From NCBI GenBank assembly GCA_963789535.1, contig CAWBKU010000005.1:496001-560000 (forward strand): DNA of 64,000 bases, written 5' to 3'. How positions within the stretch are numbered: the stretch's first letter is position 1; each line of letters opens with the position of its first letter. The notes under the pieces are model-generated. The model did no database searches and was not told the origin of the DNA. It worked only from the letters and a program-made list of their open reading frames with translations. The position numbers and the translations under genes were made by a program. This document shows positions 25,007-34,418 of this stretch, piece by piece. The DNA comes from CAVXHQ01 sp963789535. GTDB taxonomy: Bacteria; Pseudomonadota; Alphaproteobacteria; Rhodobacterales; Rhodobacteraceae.

Positions 25007-25261
25007 GTGAATACCGTCGAAATCTATACCTCGCCCACCTGCGGCTATTGCCACATGGCCAAGAGCCTGCTGGCCCGCAAAGGCGTGGCCTTCACCGAAA
25101 CCGACGTCGTGGCGCATCCCGACAAGCGGGCCGAGATGGTGCAACGCGCGAACGGCGGCCGCACGGTGCCGCAGATCTTCATCGGCGGCAAACACATCGG
25201 CGGCTCCGACGACCTGCATGCGCTCGACCGTCAGGGCAGGCTCGACGCGCTCCTCGCATGA
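25007..25261 (+). CDS. grxC: Glutaredoxin 3
   Basis: 84 residues from GTG 25007, with GGAGGA at 24995-25000. Typical dithiol glutaredoxin: active site CGYC near residues 12-15, cis-Pro loop GGRTVPQIFIGG and the GGSDDLHAL glutathione-binding stretch. It reduces protein disulfides with glutathione. The following gene overlaps its stop by ATGA, so it belongs to the comF-grxC-amidase-marR operon. Confidence 0.95.
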   Translation: MNTVEIYTSPTCGYCHMAKSLLARKGVAFTETDVVAHPDKRAEMVQRANGGRTVPQIFIGGKHIGGSDDLHALDRQGRLDALLA

Positions 25262-26100
25262 GGACCGCCCTCCTCCAGCTCTGTTCGGGCGACCTCCCCG
25301 CCGACAACCTTGCCACCGTCCGCGCCATGATGCGCGAGGCGGCAGGCGCCGGGGCCGGGTTCATCGCCACGCCCGAGGTCACGAACTGCGTCTCGACCAG
25401 CCGGGACCATCAGCGCGGGGTGCTGTCCCTCGAGGAGGACGACGCGACCCTCGCCGGTCTGCGCGCCGGGGCGTCGGAGCTCGGCATCTGGCTTGCCATC
25501 GGCTCGCTCGCCCTGCTGACCGGCGATGCGGACGGACGGTTCGCGAACCGGTCCTTCGTGATCGACCCCGCGGGGAAGGTCCGCGCCCGCTATGACAAGA
25601 TCCACATGTTCGACGTCGACGTGACCCCGACCGAGACCTTTCGCGAATTGGACGGGTTCCGGCCGGGCGCAGAGGCCGTGACGGTGCCGACCCCCTTCGC
25701 GACCCTCGGCCTGACGATCTGCTACGACATCCGTTTCCCGCATCTGCACCGCGCGCTGGCGCAGGCCGGGGCCGACGTCCTGATGGTCCCCGCCGCCTTC
25801 TCGCCCGTCACGGGTGCGGCCCACTGGGAGGTTCTGTTGCGTGCCCGCGCCATCGAGACCGGCTGCTACGTCCTGGCCGCCGCGCAGACCGGCAGCCATC
25901 CGACCTCGACAGGCAAGACCCGTGGCACCCACGGGCACAGCATGGCCGTGGCCCCCTGGGGCGAGGTTCTGGTGGACGCGGGCGATGCCGTGGGGCCGGT
26001 TTACGTCGACATCGACCGCGCGGCGGTGTCACATGCGCGCGGGCGCATCGCCGCGCTCACTCATGACAGATCCTTCGATGGACCGATCCGCACCCCCTGA
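25258..26100 (+). CDS. Carbon-nitrogen hydrolase (nitrilase superfamily, Nit-like amidase)
   Basis: 280 residues. The Glu-Lys-Cys triad of the nitrilase superfamily is present: Glu in FIATPEVTN (general base), Lys in YDKIHMFDV, and Cys in LTICYDIRFP. The order and spacing match the Nit1/Nit2 branch, which hydrolyses deaminated glutathione or omega-amides; neighbour grxC (glutathione metabolism) makes the deaminated-glutathione amidase role attractive, but this is an inference. ATG 25258 overlaps grxC by four bases. Ends after the start of marR. Confidence 0.9.
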   Translation: MRTALLQLCSGDLPADNLATVRAMMREAAGAGAGFIATPEVTNCVSTSRDHQRGVLSLEEDDATLAGLRAGASELGIWLAIGSLALLTGDADGRFANRSFVIDPAGKVRARYDKIHMFDVDVTPTETFRELDGFRPGAEAVTVPTPFATLGLTICYDIRFPHLHRALAQAGADVLMVPAAFSPVTGAAHWEVLLRARAIETGCYVLAAAQTGSHPTSTGKTRGTHGHSMAVAPWGEVLVDAGDAVGPVYVDIDRAAVSHARGRIAALTHDRSFDGPIRTP

Positions 26101-26545
26101 GCGAACCGCCACACAGGCCGACAGCCTCGCCGTGACGCTGTTCAGCGAGATCATCGCGGTCGACCAGCTCGCGCGCGGCGTGCTGGCGCGGGTGCTCCCG
26201 AAGGGGATGGAGCTGTCGCATTTCTCGGTCCTGAACCATCTGCGCCATGCGCAGGGAGAGCGGACCCCGGCGCAACTGGCGCGGACGTTTCATCTCACGC
26301 GCGGCGCGATGACGAACACGCTGGGGAAATTGGAGTGGGCCGGCTGGGTGCACGTCCGCCCCGACTGGGACGACGCGCGGCGCAAGCTGGTGTCGATCAG
26401 TCCCTCGGGCGTAGCGGCCCGCGACGCCGCCGTGGCCGCGATCACGCCGCTGGTCTCGGAGGTGGTGGGCCGCCTCGGCGCCGAGCGGGTGCGGGCGGTG
26501 CTGCCGGTGCTGCGGGAACTGCGGGGGCGGTTGGCGGAGGGGTGA
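26063..26545 (+). CDS. MarR family transcriptional regulator
   Basis: 160 residues with a winged-helix core: LSHFSVLNHLRHAQGERTPAQLARTFHLTRGAMTNTLGKLEWAGWVHVRPDWDDARRKLVSISPSG, including the recognition helix region (LTRGAMTNTLGKLE) and the wing RPDWDDARRKLVSIS. MarR proteins usually repress a nearby gene set and respond to phenolic or oxidative signals. The ATG at 26063 overlaps the amidase by 38 bases; ATG 26078 is the other possible start. As the last gene of the operon it may control its own transcription; no operator is evident. Confidence 0.85.
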   Translation: MTDPSMDRSAPPERTATQADSLAVTLFSEIIAVDQLARGVLARVLPKGMELSHFSVLNHLRHAQGERTPAQLARTFHLTRGAMTNTLGKLEWAGWVHVRPDWDDARRKLVSISPSGVAARDAAVAAITPLVSEVVGRLGAERVRAVLPVLRELRGRLAEG

Positions 26546-26552
26546 GGGGATT

Positions 26553-26574
26553 TTCCCCGCGGGGAAGGTTTCGG
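26553..26574. repeat. 22-bp dispersed repeat, copy 2
   Basis: Inverted copy of the element at 24188-24209, located eight bases downstream of the marR stop. Confidence 0.7.
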
Positions 26575-26588
26575 GTGTTGAGGGGCAG

Positions 26589-26643
26589 GGTGGGGCTTCA
26601 CCCCACCATTCGGCAGTCGGGCTTGATGGGGTGAAACCCCATC
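26589..26643. repeat. REP-like double hairpin between marR and ubiG
   Basis: First hairpin GGTGGGG-CTTCA-CCCCACC (26589-26607), second hairpin GATGGGG-TGAAA-CCCCATC (26625-26643) followed by CTAC (reverse GTAG). The two are inverted to each other, like the pair at 22162. The element ends at the ubiG stop codon, so it may end both convergent transcripts. Confidence 0.7.
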
Positions 26644-27384
26644 CTACGGCTTCACCGCCGCCGTCACATAATTCACCGACAAATCCCGCTCCGACACCTT
26701 CCAGTCCCACCTCACCGGGTTGAACTGGAACCCCTTGCGGTCAACCGGCTCCAGCCCCGCCTCCTTCAACAGCGCGAACAACTCGTCCGGTGTGATGAAT
26801 TTCGCCCAGTCGTGCGTCCCCTTCGGCAGCCAGCGCATCACCCATTCGGCGCCGACGATGGCCATGGCAAAGCTCTTGGCGTTGCGGTTGATCGTCGAGC
26901 AGATGTGCAACCCGCCGGGGCGGAGGAGCGTGGCGCAGGCGGTGAGGTAGGCGAGGGGGCCCTCGACGTGCTCGACGACCTCCATGTTCAGGACCGCGTC
27001 GAACTGCTCGCCATCGGCGGCCAGCGCCTCGGCGGTGCCGACGCGGTAGTCGATCTGCAAGCCCATCTGCTCGGCGTGCACCTGTGCCACGGGGATATTG
27101 CGCGGCGCGGCGTCGACGCCGACGACCGTGGCGCCCAGCCGCGCCATCGGTTCGCACAGGAGGCCGCCGCCGCAGCCGATGTCGAGGATGCGCAGCCCGG
27201 CGAAGGGGGCGTCCGCCGTCAGGTCGCGTCCGAACTCGGCGGCGATCTGGGATGTGATATAGCCGAGGCGGACCGGGTTCATCATGTGCAGCGGCTTGAA
27301 CTTGCCGTCGAGATCCCACCATTCGGCGGCCATTGCCTCGAATTTGGCGATTTCGCCGGGGTCTATGGTCGTCGGTGCAATCAT
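26644..27384 (-). CDS. ubiG: Ubiquinone biosynthesis O-methyltransferase
   Basis: 246 residues. UbiG methylates two hydroxyls during ubiquinone synthesis. Typical features: FEAMAAEWWDLDGKFKPLHMMNP at the N terminus, SAM motif I LRILDIGCGGGLLCEPMARLGA, acidic motif VVGVDAAP, LNMEVVEHVE, then FICSTINRNAKSFA-like HICSTINRN and the KGTHDWAKFITPDEL segment. Length fits (E. coli UbiG is 240). Divergent from the proline iminopeptidase gene. Confidence 0.96.
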   Translation of the reverse strand: MIAPTTIDPGEIAKFEAMAAEWWDLDGKFKPLHMMNPVRLGYITSQIAAEFGRDLTADAPFAGLRILDIGCGGGLLCEPMARLGATVVGVDAAPRNIPVAQVHAEQMGLQIDYRVGTAEALAADGEQFDAVLNMEVVEHVEGPLAYLTACATLLRPGGLHICSTINRNAKSFAMAIVGAEWVMRWLPKGTHDWAKFITPDELFALLKEAGLEPVDRKGFQFNPVRWDWKVSERDLSVNYVTAAVKP

Positions 27385-27433
27385 GGCGAGCTGTCCCTTG
27401 GCGGTGCCTGTCGTCGGGGTATATAGGGCAAAG

Positions 27434-28423
27434 ATGGACAGGGATTCACGACATATCCGCGCAGGGGGGCCGGGATCGGTCCTCTATCCGCCTGCCGACC
27501 CGTTCGATCAGCGGATGCTGGAGGTGGGGCAGGGGCACCGGGTCTATGTCGAGCAATGCGGCAATCCGACGGGTATTCCGGTGGTGGTGCTGCATGGCGG
27601 GCCGGGGGGCGGGTGTTCGCCGGCGATGCGGCGGTATTTCGATCCGGGCGTCTACCGCGTCGTGCTGTTCGATCAGCGCGGCTGCGGGCGGTCGCGGCCG
27701 CATGCGAGTGTGCAGGACAATACCACCTGGCATCTGGTGGACGATATCGAGCTGATCCGGCTGACGCTGGGGATCGAGCGCTGGGCCGTGTTCGGCGGAA
27801 GCTGGGGGGCGACGCTGGCGCTGATCTATGCGCAGACACACCCGGACCGGGTGCGGGCGCTGATGCTGCGCGGTGTGTTCCTGATGACGCCGGGAGAGCT
27901 GGCGTGGTTCTACGGCGGCGGGGCCGGGCGGTTCTGGCCCGACCTCTGGGCGCGGTTCACCGCCCCGATCCCCGAGGCGGAGCACGGCGACCTCATCGGC
28001 GCCTATCACCGGCGGCTGTTTTCAGGCGACGCGACCGAGGAGGTACGCTGCGCGCGTGCCTGGACGGCCTGGGAGAATGCGCTGGCCTCGATGGCGACGG
28101 ATGGGCCGGGAGGGGATTCTCCGGCGGAATACGCGCGGGCGTTCGCGCGGCTCGAGAACCATTATTTCATCAATGCGGGGTTTCTGGGGCCAGAGCGGCA
28201 GATTCTCGACCGTCTCGACCGGATCGCCGATATCCCCGGCGTGATCGTGCAGGGACGATACGACATGATCTGCCCGCCCGCCGCCGCGCATGCGCTGGCC
28301 GCAGGCTGGCCCGCGGCGCGGCTGGCGATGGTGCCGCGGGCCGGGCATGCCTTGTCGGAGCCGGGGATCACGGCGGAACTGGTGCGGGCGACGGACGATT
28401 TCCGCGCCGTGCTGGCCGGCTGA
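27434..28423 (+). CDS. pip: Proline iminopeptidase
   Basis: 329 residues of the alpha/beta-hydrolase family, S33. The oxyanion loop VVVLHGGPGGGCSPAMRRYFD, RGCGRSRPHA, the nucleophile elbow GGSWGATLAL (serine), and the acid and histidine in the C-terminal part (GRYDMICPP and RAGHALSE) complete the triad. It removes N-terminal proline from peptides. It stands just upstream of a peptide ABC importer operon, with an 80-base gap; supply and hydrolysis of peptides may be linked. ATG 27434 follows an AAAG run; upstream codons are not needed. Confidence 0.93.
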   Translation: MDRDSRHIRAGGPGSVLYPPADPFDQRMLEVGQGHRVYVEQCGNPTGIPVVVLHGGPGGGCSPAMRRYFDPGVYRVVLFDQRGCGRSRPHASVQDNTTWHLVDDIELIRLTLGIERWAVFGGSWGATLALIYAQTHPDRVRALMLRGVFLMTPGELAWFYGGGAGRFWPDLWARFTAPIPEAEHGDLIGAYHRRLFSGDATEEVRCARAWTAWENALASMATDGPGGDSPAEYARAFARLENHYFINAGFLGPERQILDRLDRIADIPGVIVQGRYDMICPPAAAHALAAGWPAARLAMVPRAGHALSEPGITAELVRATDDFRAVLAG

Positions 28424-28503
28424 GGGCACGGCAGCCTTTACTTGACGCGCCGATGGGGTAGCGTTGCGGCAATGCGCCGCAATGGGCGCGGGGGACATGC
28501 CGT

Positions 28504-29496
28504 TTGGGCAGTATATTCAGGATTATTCTGGGCAGGCTCGGTCTTGGGGTTCTGACGCTGATCGTCGTGTCGCTGGTGATCTTCTTTGCCGTCAATTCCC
28601 TGCCCGGCGATTTCGCCGAGGCGATCCTCGGGCAGTCCGCGACGCCCGAGGCGGTGGCGGCGATCCGCACGCAACTCGGCCTCGATCAGCCGTTCGCGAC
28701 GCGGTATGTCGACTGGCTCGGCGGTGCGGTGCAGGGCGATCTGGGGATAAGTTTCGCGCAGGCGAATTTCGCGGCGTCGAACGGGCAGAGCGCGGCGGGC
28801 GGCACGGTGGCGGGGACGATCGCGCCGCGGTTCTGGAACACGATGTTCCTCGCGGGCGTGACGGCGGCCATCGCAGTGCCCTTCGCGGTGACGCTGGGCA
28901 TCCTCGCGGCGCTCTGGCGGAACTCGGTCTTCGACCGGGCGGCGAATATCTTCACGCTGTCCTCGATCTCTTCGCCCGAGTTCTTCGTGGCCTATATCCT
29001 GATCCTCGTGCTGGCCGTCATCAATCCGGTGTTTCCGTCTCTGTCGAACGTGTTCGCCAATATGTCGCTGGGCGACCGGCTGGAGCGGACGATGTTGCCC
29101 GCGTTGACGCTGACGCTCGTGGTGACGGCGCACATGATGCGGATGACGCGGGCGGCGATCATCAACCTGCTGGCCAGCCCCTATATCGAGATGGCGCGCC
29201 TCAAGGGGGTGTCGCCCTTGCGGGTGATCGTGCGCCATGCACTGCCGAATGCGCTGGCGCCGATCATCAACGTGATTGCGCTGAACCTCGCGTATCTCAT
29301 CACCGGCGTCGTCGTGGTCGAGGTGGTGTTCGTCTATCCCGGCATCGGGCAGTTGTTCGTGGACTCGGTCAAGATCCGCGATATTCCGGTGGTGCAGGCC
29401 TGCTGCCTGATCTTCGCGGCCGCCTACGTCCTGCTGAACCTGAGCGCCGATATCCTGTCGATCCTGTCGAACCCGCGCCTGCGGCATCCGAAATGA
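28504..29496 (+). CDS. Peptide/nickel-type ABC importer permease (DppB-like)
   Basis: 330 residues from TTG 28504 with GGGGGA about nine bases upstream; the nearby ATG at 28498 is in another frame. Six membrane segments, and the binding-protein-dependent transport motif region EMARLKGVSPLRVIVRHALPNALAPII (EAA loop) is in the expected place. N-terminal helix GVLTLIVVSLVIFFAVNSLPGDFA is the usual DppB start. It overlaps the second permease by four bases. Confidence 0.93.
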   Translation: MGSIFRIILGRLGLGVLTLIVVSLVIFFAVNSLPGDFAEAILGQSATPEAVAAIRTQLGLDQPFATRYVDWLGGAVQGDLGISFAQANFAASNGQSAAGGTVAGTIAPRFWNTMFLAGVTAAIAVPFAVTLGILAALWRNSVFDRAANIFTLSSISSPEFFVAYILILVLAVINPVFPSLSNVFANMSLGDRLERTMLPALTLTLVVTAHMMRMTRAAIINLLASPYIEMARLKGVSPLRVIVRHALPNALAPIINVIALNLAYLITGVVVVEVVFVYPGIGQLFVDSVKIRDIPVVQACCLIFAAAYVLLNLSADILSILSNPRLRHPK

Positions 29497-30692
29497 GCGT
29501 GGCGCTCTGGACCCTCGGCCTCATCGTCGCGGCCATTGCGCTCGGGTGGGCGGTTCGGCGCGCAGGGCAGGCGGCGACGGGCAATGCGCCGGGCTGGCGG
29601 GACATGCCGCTGTCGGTGGCGGTGGGTTATGTGGTCGCCGTTGCGTTGGTCGCGCTGCTGGTCTGGGGCTATGCGCGCGGCCTGTCGGACGATCCGGCCA
29701 TCGCGAACAAGTTCTATTTCCTACAGGTCTCGATCAACCTGTTCATCGGGTTCGCCATTGCCGCAGTCGTGTTCCGGGAACTGGGCAAGCGTCTCGGCAC
29801 CCGTGGCATGCGCAAGGCGTTCCGGCAGATGCCGCTGACGGCGGCGTTCGGGATACTCGTCGTCCTCGGCTACACGATCCTCGCCGTGTTCGCGGCGTGG
29901 ATCGCACCGTACGGGCAGAGCCAGGTCTTTGCCACGGCGAACATCGTGCCCGGCGGCGTGGTGGCAACGGGTGGCGATCCGGCGTTTCCCCTGGGGACGG
30001 ACCAGATCGGGCGGGATATCCTGTCGCGCCTGATCTATGGCGCGCAGAATACCGTCGGCATCGCGTTCGCGACGACGCTGATCGCGTTCCTGCTGGGCGG
30101 CACGCTCGGGTTTCTGGCGGCGGTCGTCGGGGGGTGGACGGACCAGCTCCTGTCCCGCGCGGTTGATGTGCTCATGGCGATCCCGTCGCTGATCTTTGCG
30201 CTGCTCCTGATGACCATCGCGAGCGTATGGGCGGACGGGAACAAGCCGCTGCTGACGCTCTACATGGTCCTCATTATCGCGGTGATCGACGCCACGCGGG
30301 TGTTCCGCCTTGCCCGTGCGGTCGGATCCGGCATCGTGGTGATGGATTATATCGAGGCCGCGAAATTGCGGGGCGAGGGGATGGGATACCTCGTGTTCCG
30401 CGAGATCCTGCCGAATGCGATGGCGCCGCTGCTGGCCGAATTCGGGCTGCGGTTCTGCTTCGTGTTCCTGACCATCGCCTCGCTGTCGTTCCTCGGCGTG
30501 GGGATCCAGCCGCCACTGGCGGACTGGGGCACGATGGTCGCGGATCTGGCACCGTTCATCAACTATGCCGCCTTCGCGCCGCAGGTGGCCGTCGCGCCGC
30601 TGCTGGCGGCGGGGGCCATCGCGCTGCTGACGGTGGCGGTGAACTTCGTCGTGGACTGGATCCTGCAACGCTCCTCGGGGCTGAAGTCATGA
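29493..30692 (+). CDS. Peptide-type ABC importer permease (DppC-like) with N-terminal extension
   Basis: 399 residues, about 100 longer than DppC/OppC. The extra N-terminal region (residues 1-130) contains three additional membrane segments (WTLGLIVAAIALGWAVR, VAVGYVVAVALVALLVWGY, INLFIGFAIAAVVF) before the normal DppC head (FGILVVLGYTILAVFAAWIAPYG, GTDQIGRDILSRLIYGA). The EAA loop EAAKLRGEGMGYLVFREILPNAMAPL is intact. ATG 29493 overlaps the first permease and the stop overlaps the ATPase gene. Confidence 0.92.
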   Translation: MSVALWTLGLIVAAIALGWAVRRAGQAATGNAPGWRDMPLSVAVGYVVAVALVALLVWGYARGLSDDPAIANKFYFLQVSINLFIGFAIAAVVFRELGKRLGTRGMRKAFRQMPLTAAFGILVVLGYTILAVFAAWIAPYGQSQVFATANIVPGGVVATGGDPAFPLGTDQIGRDILSRLIYGAQNTVGIAFATTLIAFLLGGTLGFLAAVVGGWTDQLLSRAVDVLMAIPSLIFALLLMTIASVWADGNKPLLTLYMVLIIAVIDATRVFRLARAVGSGIVVMDYIEAAKLRGEGMGYLVFREILPNAMAPLLAEFGLRFCFVFLTIASLSFLGVGIQPPLADWGTMVADLAPFINYAAFAPQVAVAPLLAAGAIALLTVAVNFVVDWILQRSSGLKS

Positions 30693-32353
30693 GTGCCACG
30701 CTGTCCAAGGGCGACGCCTGCTGACGATCGAGGGCCTCAAGATCGACGGGCGCACCGACGAGACATGGGTGCCGATCATCAAGGGCGTGGGCCTGACGCT
30801 GAACAAGGGCGAGGTGCTGGGCCTGATCGGCGAGAGCGGCGCGGGCAAGTCGACGCTGGGCCTTGCCGCGATGGGATACACCCGCGACGGGGTGCGGATT
30901 TCGGCGGGCACGGTGAATTTCGACGGCGTCGAGCTGACGACGGCCTCGGCGGCGGTGAAACGGCAACTCCTCGGCAAGCGGATCGCCTATGTGGCGCAAT
31001 CGGCGGCGGCGAGTTTCAACCCGGCGCACCGGATCATCGACCAGCATACCGAGGGGCCGGTGGTGCATGGCACGTCCGGGCGCAGCGCCAGTGCCCGGGA
31101 CGGCATGGACCTCTACGCCAAGCTGCGCCTGCCGAACCCGCAAAAGATCGGGTTCCGCTATCCGCATCAGGTGTCCGGCGGGCAGTTGCAGCGGGCGATG
31201 ACGGCGATGGCGATGGCGTGCCGCCCCGACCTCATCATCTTCGACGAGCCGACGACGGCCCTCGACGTGACGACGCAGATCGAGGTGCTGGCCGCGATCC
31301 GCGATATCGTGAACCAGTTCGGGACGGCGGCGATCTATATCACCCACGACCTGGCGGTGGTGGCGCAGATGGCCGACCGGATCAAGGTGCTGCTGCGCGG
31401 CGACGAGGTCGAGGAGGCGGCGACGCGGGTGATGCTCGAGACGCCGACAGGAGGACTATACCAAGTCCCTCTGGGCGGTGCGCAGTTTCGAGCGGCCGAC
31501 GAAGCCTGCGGTGATCGGCGGGGCGGTCCCGCAGGTCTCGGTGCGGGGCGTGACGGCGGCCTATGGCACGACGAAAGTGCTCGAGGACGTGAGTTTCGAC
31601 ATCCATCCCGGGCGCACGGTCGCGGTGGTGGGCGAGAGCGGGTCGGGGAAAAGCACGACGGCGCGCTGCATCACCGGCCTGTTGCCGCCGGTCTCGGGCG
31701 AGATCCTGTTCGAGGGCACGGCCCTGCCCGCCAGCTACAAGAAGCGGACCAAGGACCAGTTGCGGCAGGCGCAGATGATCTATCAGATGGCCGATACCGC
31801 CCTGAACCCGCGCATGTCCGTGGGCCGGATCATCGCGCGCCCGGTGCAGTTCTATTCCGGTCTCAGCGGCAAGGCGCTGCGCAAACGGGTCGACGACATG
31901 CTGGCGCAGATCGAGCTGGAGCCCGAGGAATACTACAACCGCCTGCCGTCCGAACTGTCGGGGGGCCAGAAACAGCGGATCGGCATCGCCCGCGCTCTGG
32001 CCGCGGAACCGAAGATGATCATCTGCGACGAGGTGACGAGCGCGCTCGACCAACTGGTCGCCGAGGGCATCCTGCGCCTGCTCGCCGATTTGCAGGACAG
32101 GCTCGGTCTGTCGTATATGTTCATCACCCACGACCTCGCGACGGTGCGCGCCATCGCCGACGAGGTGGTGGTGATGAAGGACGGCTGTGTCGTGGAACAG
32201 GGGCCCAAGGCCGAGATGTTCGCGCCGCCGCACCACGCCTATACCGACCTCTTGCTCAGTTCGGTGCCGCAGATGGACCCCGACTGGCTCGACCATCTGC
32301 TGGCCGAACGGGGTGTCGACAATATCGGCGATGCAGCCATCACCAAGATATGA
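30689..32353 (+). pseudogene. Fused double-domain peptide importer ATPase, two frameshifts
   Basis: Starts at ATG 30689 (overlapping the permease stop) as MSATLSKGDA, then one base is missing at about 30718 and the frame has to shift to LTIEGLKIDGRTDETWVPII. The first ATPase half has Walker A GESGAGKSTLG and VSGGQLQRAMTAMAM with Walker B LIIFDEPTTALDV. At 31450-31451 one extra G shifts the frame again; corrected, it continues TEDYTKSLWAVRSFERP into the second ATPase half (Walker A GESGSGKST, signature LSGGQKQRIGIARAL, Walker B MIICDEVTSALDQ, ITHDLATVRAIAD). The two errors cancel, and total length is 3n (554 residues). Without correction both halves are read as separate broken proteins. Confidence 0.88.
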
Positions 32354-32418
32354 CGCTATGGTGCAGCGCGAATCGGCCAAGATAAGGCCATGACAGATTT
32401 CAACGGGAGAAGATGACG

Positions 32419-33961
32419 ATGACACCGATCAGCAGACGCGGCCTATTGAAGACGGGTGCCGCCGCCGCCGTCCTGTCCGCCACCGGCGTGCCGCTGCGCG
32501 CCCAGAGCCGCGGGGGCACGCTGCGCCTCGGCCTCGACGGGGCGAACACTTCGGACACCTGGGACGGGCGGACCCATTCGGACACCTACATGATCACCGC
32601 GGCCCACGGCGGTGCCTTCGACTGCCTGACCGAGATCGCGGCGAACGGCGAACTCATCGGCGAACTCGCCGAAAGCTGGGAGGCGTCGGCGGATGCGAAG
32701 GTCTGGACGTTCGATCTGCGGCAGGGCGTGACGTTCCACAACGGCGATGCGTTCACCGCCGACGACGTGATCGCGTCGCTGCAACTGCACCTCGCCGAGG
32801 ATGCCCGCTCTGCCGCGGCCCCGATCGTCGAGGCGATCACCGAGATGACCAAGCTCGGCGAGCATCAGGTGCAGTTCACGCTGGCCGAGGGCAACGCCGA
32901 CTTTCCGTTCCTGATGTCGGATTATCACCTGCTGATGTATCCGAGCGGCGACATCGAGGGGGCCATCGCCAATGGCATCGGCACCGGTCTGTACAAGGTC
33001 GAGGCGTTCGAGCCGGGCGTGCGGACCCTGCTGTCCCGCGTCGACGGACACTACAAGGACGGACGTGCCGGCTGGTTCGACAGCGTCGAGATCGTGGCGA
33101 TCAACGACGGCTCGGCGCGGATGACCGCGCTCATGACCGGGACAGGTCGATGCCGTGAACCGTGTCGATTTCCAGACCGAGGCGCTGATGCGCGCCAATC
33201 CGGCCGTCTCGATCCTCGAGACGACGGGCAACACGCACTATACGTTCCCGATGCTGACCAACCTCTCGCCGCTCGACAACAACATCGTCCGTCAGGCGCT
33301 GAAACATGCGGTCAACCGGCAGGAGATGGTCGACAAGATCCTGCAAGGCCACGGCGCCATCGCCAACGACCACCCGATCGGACCGGCGAACCAGTATTGG
33401 GCCAGTGACCTGCCGCAGACCGAATACGACCCCGACCGTTCCAAGGCGCTCTTGACCGAGGCGGGGCTGGACGGCCTTTCCATCGACCTGAGCGTGTCCG
33501 AGGCGGCGTTTACCGGGGCGATCGACGCGGGTCAGCTCTATCAGGCGTCGGCAGTCGATTGCGGCATCAACATCAACGTCGTGCAGGAGGCGGCGGACGG
33601 CTATTGGTCCAACGTCTGGACGAAGAAGCCGTGGTGCGCGTCCTATTGGTCGGGCCGCGTGACCGAGGACTGGATGTTCACGCTCGGCTACGCGACGGGT
33701 GCGGCGTGGAACGATACCAACTGGGAAAACGCGCGATTCCAGGAGCTGCTGTTGACCGCGCGTGCCGAACTCGACAGCGACAAGCGGCGCGACATGTACC
33801 GCGAGATGCAGATGCTGTGCCAGACCGACGGCGGCGTCGTCGTGCCGATGTATGCCAATGCGGTGGACGCGGTCGCGACGAAACTGGCGCACCCCGAGGT
33901 GGTCGGCAACGTCTACGACCTCGACAGCAACCGCCTGATGGAACGGTGGTGGTTCGCGTAA
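32419..33961 (+). pseudogene. Peptide ABC importer substrate-binding protein (family 5), one-base frameshift
   Basis: ATG 32419 has GGGAGA upstream and begins MTPISRRGLLKTGAAAAVLSATGVPLRA, a Tat signal (an ATG at 32413 is in frame but closer to the ribosome site). The extracellular domain includes LAESWEASADAKVWTFDLRQGVTFHNGDAFTADDV and later LPQTEYDPDRSKALLTEAGL, VWTKKPWCASYWSGR and the C-terminal VVVPMYANAVDAVATKL, all typical of peptide/nickel binding proteins. The frame breaks around 33139-33142: one extra base after MTALMTG; corrected it reads QVDAVNRVDFQTEALM. Total length is 3n+1, in agreement. Confidence 0.9.
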
Positions 33962-33981
33962 ATCGGGCGCTGGTCTGACGA

Positions 33982-34010
33982 AGACGCCCCGCCGGATCGG
34001 CGGGGCGTCT
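33982..34010. terminator. Bidirectional terminator between binding protein and vapC
   Basis: AGACGCCCCGCCG, loop GAT, CGGCGGGGCGTCT: a perfect 13-bp stem between convergent genes. T-tracts are short (tcttgcgtt). Confidence 0.8.
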
Positions 34011-34028
34011 TGCGTTCCGGGGGGGGTT

Positions 34029-34418
34029 CTACCAGATCGTCTTGAGACCCGGCACCTGCCTGAACGCCCGGTCCTTGGTCACGAGGTCGGCGTCCAGTGT
34101 CAGGGCAGTTGCCGCGATCAGCCGGTCGAACGGATCGCCATGCGACCAGTCCAGGGTTGCTGCGACGCGACAGATGCAAACATTCAGCGCTGCAAATTTG
34201 CCGTTCTGTCTGGCCAGATTGTCCTCGAGATCATCGACGTGAGGTGCCATTTCGGGCCATTTCCCGCGTTGGACCTTGAAGGCGATCTCGTAGACCGACA
34301 CTGGGCTGACGAAGATTTCGCCGGCCTGTTCGATCGCCGCGACGGCTGTTCCGGAGATGACGTCTGACCTGTCGAGAGACCAGACCCAGACGTGAGTATC
34401 GAGGAGGACGGATTTCAC
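34029..34418 (-). CDS. PIN-domain toxin (VapC family)
   Basis: 129 residues. The PIN nuclease acidic residues are placed as in VapC: Asp in LLDTHVWVW, Glu in VYEIAFKVQRGKWP, Asp in GDPFDRLIAATALTLDADLVTKDRAF. VapC toxins cut tRNA or rRNA to halt translation. ATG 34418 overlaps the antitoxin end by four bases, the usual antitoxin-first TA operon. GC content here is lower than in the neighbours, a sign of recent gain. Confidence 0.9.
   Translation of the reverse strand: MKSVLLDTHVWVWSLDRSDVISGTAVAAIEQAGEIFVSPVSVYEIAFKVQRGKWPEMAPHVDDLEDNLARQNGKFAALNVCICRVAATLDWSHGDPFDRLIAATALTLDADLVTKDRAFRQVPGLKTIW

Noticed and set aside
34140..34367. 75-codon plus-strand open frame opposite vapC
   Set aside because: Antisense to a recognisable PIN toxin; no ribosome site.
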